Part shown: piece after piece, positions 5,295-7,175 of the stretch
Layout: every line of letters begins with the position of its first letter
Numbering within the stretch: the stretch's first letter is position 1
Source: an uncultured Clostridia bacterium
GTDB taxonomy: Bacteria; Bacillota; Clostridia; Christensenellales; Aristaeellaceae
Assembly (NCBI GenBank): GCA_934615235.1
Contig: CAKTTL010000123.1
Span: 1 to 7,175, forward strand
Length of the DNA: 7,175 nucleotides
Direction of reading: 5' to 3'
The notes under the pieces: model-generated
Told to the model about the DNA's origin: nothing
Databases searched by the model: none
What the model saw: only the letters and a program-made list of their open reading frames with translations
Made by a program: the position numbers and the translations under genes

Positions 5295-6557
5295 CTATGA
5301 ATCGAGTCCGAAATACGCCCGCGCTTCGCCGGCCTGATACAGCGAACCGAACACGCACACGGGCGAACCTTTCGCCGTCTGCAGCGCAAACGGAATGGCG
5401 CGCGCAATGGTTTCGCCGTCCTGCGAGGGGATTCCGGCGGCCTGCGCGGCTTCGACCAGCGCGGCCGAGGGCAGCGCGCGCGGAGAATCGGGCGTGGCCG
5501 CGACGAGCCGCGCGGCCAGCGGCGCGATATGCCGCAGCATCTCGCGGTAATCCTTATCGGCCAGCACGCCCATGACGAACGTGAACCGGTTGTTCGGCAG
5601 CAGCGCGCGCAGCGAAGCGGCCAGCTGCGCTGCGCCGTCCGGGTTATGCGCGCCGTCGAGCAGCACGAGCGGCTCGCGCGAAAGCACCTCGAGCCGCGCG
5701 GGCCAGACGGTTTCGGCAAGCCCTGTGCGGAGCGCCGCTTCGGGGATTGAAAAGCCGCAGGACTGGACGAGCGTATCGAGCGCATCCAGCGCGACGGCAG
5801 CGTTTTTGAGCTGGTATTCGCCCAGGAGCGGCAAGAACAGCGCGCTGTGCGCGCCATAGTCAAACCGCTGCCCCTCAAGCGTGCGGGAGAGAAGCCGCGG
5901 CTGGCCGCTGACGCGCAGCGGAGCGCTTTGCTCGCGGCAGATGGCGCGGATTACCGCTTCGACGGATGGGGATTGCCCGCAGAGAACGACCGGCCGTCCG
6001 GGCTTGATGATGCCGCCCTTTTCGCGCGCGATCTGCTCCGGCGTGCCGCCGAGCCATTCGGTGTGATCCAGCCCGATGGCGGTGACGACGGAAACCTCCG
6101 GCGCGCGGATGACGTTCGTCGCGTCGAAACGCCCGCCCAGCCCGACCTCGAGCACAACCACGTCGCATGATTGCTGCGCGAACCACAAAAGCGCCATCGC
6201 GGTCAGACGCTCGAATTCGGTCGGCTTGTCGGCCATTTGGGCGATATGCGGCGCAAGCGCCGCTGCGAGCGCGCAGAGCGAATCCCGGCTGATCTCGCGG
6301 CCGTCGATGCGCATCCGTTCGGTGACGCGGCGCAGGTGCGGCGAAGTGTAAAGCCCCGTGCGGCAGCCCGCCGCGCGCAGAACGGAGGCGATCATCGCGC
6401 TGGTGGAGCCTTTGCCGTTCGTGCCCGCGACATGCACAAAGCGCAGACCGTCCTGCGGATTGCCGAGGCGCGCGAGCAGCTCGGCGATGCGCGAGAGGCC
6501 GGGGCGGCTTTTGTTGCCCGTTTCATAAATGAAGGCGAGGGTTTCTTCCCAGGTCAT
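5295..6557 (-). CDS. folC: Bifunctional folylpolyglutamate synthase/dihydrofolate synthase
   Basis: A 420-residue cytoplasmic Mur-ligase-family enzyme. It adds glutamate to dihydropteroate (making dihydrofolate) and/or to reduced folates, trapping them in the cell. Motifs in order: P-loop HVAGTNGKGST (42-52), YTSPHL (70-75), LEVGLGGRFDATN (136-148), LDHTEWLG (163-170), REKGGIIKPG with Lys180 at the position that is carbamylated in the family, WPARLE, LDGAHNP, and FVMGVLADKD. Length is typical and it looks intact. The ATG at 6557 gives MTWEETLAFIY, the usual FolC beginning. It follows the folT stop by 3 bases with only a poor ribosome binding site, so coupled translation is likely. Whether it has both activities or only the polyglutamate one cannot be told; no folP, folK or folE is in view. 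The stop is TAG, 4 bases from a MITE. Confidence 0.97.
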   Translation of the reverse strand: MTWEETLAFIYETGNKSRPGLSRIAELLARLGNPQDGLRFVHVAGTNGKGSTSAMIASVLRAAGCRTGLYTSPHLRRVTERMRIDGREISRDSLCALAAALAPHIAQMADKPTEFERLTAMALLWFAQQSCDVVVLEVGLGGRFDATNVIRAPEVSVVTAIGLDHTEWLGGTPEQIAREKGGIIKPGRPVVLCGQSPSVEAVIRAICREQSAPLRVSGQPRLLSRTLEGQRFDYGAHSALFLPLLGEYQLKNAAVALDALDTLVQSCGFSIPEAALRTGLAETVWPARLEVLSREPLVLLDGAHNPDGAAQLAASLRALLPNNRFTFVMGVLADKDYREMLRHIAPLAARLVAATPDSPRALPSAALVEAAQAAGIPSQDGETIARAIPFALQTAKGSPVCVFGSLYQAGEARAYFGLDS

Positions 6558-6560
6558 GCG

Positions 6561-7058
6561 TCACACCAGCTTTCGAAGCGCGGGCTCGGTGCGCAGGAGC
6601 GCGCCGAGCGTGAGGAACTCGACGGGAATGTGAATCAGGCATTGTACGGAGCGCGTGAGAAGCAGCGCGGAGTACGGAGAACCGTAGAGCAGGCTGATCC
6701 AAAAGGAATTGACGAGCAGGCTGAGAATGATCTGATCGAACGCGATTGCGCAGAGGAGACGCGGAACGGAGGGCTTCTGATGAAGCGCCAGACCGAAGGC
6801 GACGCCCGTCAGTGCGAGGGAGAGCGTGAAGCCGGGAAAGTACGGGCCGATGGGGAAAAGGATAGCGCCGAGAAAATCGCTTGCAGCGCCGACGAGCGCG
6901 CCGCAGAGCGGCCCGAAGAGCGCGCCGGCGAAAGCGACGGGGAGGAAGCCGAGCCCGATTTTGAGGTTCCAGGCGTTGATGGAGCAAAAGCGGGAGAGGA
7001 TGATCTGGATGGCGATAAGGACGGCGAGGGCGGTGATTTTTCTGAGAGAATTGGACAT
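6561..7058 (-). CDS. folT: Folate ECF transporter substrate-binding (S) component
   Basis: A 165-residue hydrophobic membrane protein with about five to six predicted helices. It binds folate and works with the shared ECF module (EcfA, EcfA', EcfT), which is not in the window. The N-terminal run ITALAVLIAIQIILSRFCSI and the segment NLKIGLGFLPVAFAGALFGP followed by GALVGAASDFLGAILFP are typical of the FolT family, and the length is normal. I chose the ATG at 7058-7056 because AAGGAGG lies 8 bases upstream; the in-frame start at 7082 would precede this site. Placement 3 bases before folC supports folate as substrate. No recognisable THF riboswitch lies in the 117 bases upstream that are visible, and I see no convincing promoter there, so the gene may be transcribed from further right. 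Confidence 0.93.
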   Translation of the reverse strand: MSNSLRKITALAVLIAIQIILSRFCSINAWNLKIGLGFLPVAFAGALFGPLCGALVGAASDFLGAILFPIGPYFPGFTLSLALTGVAFGLALHQKPSVPRLLCAIAFDQIILSLLVNSFWISLLYGSPYSALLLTRSVQCLIHIPVEFLTLGALLRTEPALRKLV

Positions 7059-7105
7059 GTGGAGTACCTCCTTGGGCAGCATGTTTCTGAGTGAAGGTGG
7101 AAGGT

Positions 7106-7154
7106 CCAGGGAACTCAGTTCCCTGGCAGGGGTTATAGGGGGCAGAGCCCCCTA
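7106..7154. repeat. Double stem-loop intergenic repeat upstream of folT
   Basis: There are two perfect hairpins. CCAGGGAAC/GTTCCCTGG is a 9-bp stem with loop TCA (7106-7114 and 7118-7126). TAGGGGG/CCCCCTA is a 7-bp stem with a 5-base loop (7136-7142 and 7148-7154). From memory, this CCAGGGAAC...AGGGGGCAGAGCCCCCT arrangement resembles repeats scattered between genes in gut Clostridia; I could not check this. No T tract follows either stem. It lies between folT and whatever gene is to the right, and the last 20 bases show nothing else. Confidence 0.65.
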
Positions 7155-7175
7155 ACGTAGCCCGAACGCATGCGC

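Noticed and set aside
6171..7094. 307-codon plus-strand frame opposite folC and folT
   Set aside because: It covers the conserved FolC P-loop region and all of FolT in antisense, and its product is a charged low-complexity sequence without family features.
7059..7175. THF riboswitch or promoter upstream of folT
   Set aside because: The visible 117 bases hold two simple stem-loops but not the THF riboswitch core. TATAAC at about 7130-7135 lacks a matching -35 and is part of the repeat.
1..7175. CRISPR array, tRNA, rRNA, prophage or defence system
   Set aside because: The repeats are two-copy elements at unequal spacing with no spacer pattern. No tRNA cloverleaf, rRNA segment, nuclease, phage or toxin-antitoxin gene was recognised on either strand.

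Overview
The window reads as part of the chromosome of a GC-rich member of the Clostridia, probably a gut or anaerobic Firmicute. The basis is an ECF-type folate S component, a Spo0B/CitA-style histidine kinase, strong AGGAGG-type ribosome binding sites, U-tract intrinsic terminators, and a secreted Gly/Pro-rich beta-helix protein of a kind common in gut Clostridia. This assignment is inference; no rRNA or marker gene is present. All five recognisable genes plus one secreted protein gene, six in total, are on the minus strand, so the window reads from right to left.

Right block (7058 to 5295): folT (folate ECF transporter S component) and folC (folylpolyglutamate/dihydrofolate synthase) are separated by 3 bases and form a folate uptake-and-retention pair. 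Stem-loop repeats of an intergenic-repeat type precede folT. The folC stop lies 4 bases from a 164-bp MITE-like element, and a probable folC terminator lies on the far side of that element.

Centre (5290 to 3189): a single secreted beta-helix protein gene (482 aa) has its own promoter. In place of a good -35, that promoter carries three TTCACA-like half-sites at exact 11-bp spacing, the layout of an OmpR/PhoB-family response-regulator site. The gene lies between two 164-bp MITE-like copies in the same orientation. The copies have 18-bp perfect terminal inverted repeats, TA at both ends and only 5 differences between them. This flanked cassette is the most notable structure in the window.

Left block (3163 to 1): a U-tract terminator is followed by a near-consensus sigma-A promoter (TTGACA, 17 bp, TATAAC). 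Next come a roughly 158-base hairpin-rich leader and a three-gene operon: a membrane histidine kinase with a TTG start, aldose 1-epimerase, and a class I glutamine amidotransferase-like C26 hydrolase. Both gene junctions are 4-base ATGA overlaps, so translation is probably coupled. No response regulator lies next to the kinase. The operon ends in a long perfect hairpin, a strong U7 terminator, and a second, partly decayed copy of the same 66-bp terminator module 144 bases further on.

I do not see a clearly new multi-gene system such as a defence island, CRISPR array or prophage. The items most worth following are the MITE pair and its cargo gene, the triple 11-bp regulatory repeat, the kinase-epimerase-hydrolase operon with its structured leader, and the families of stem-loop repeats.
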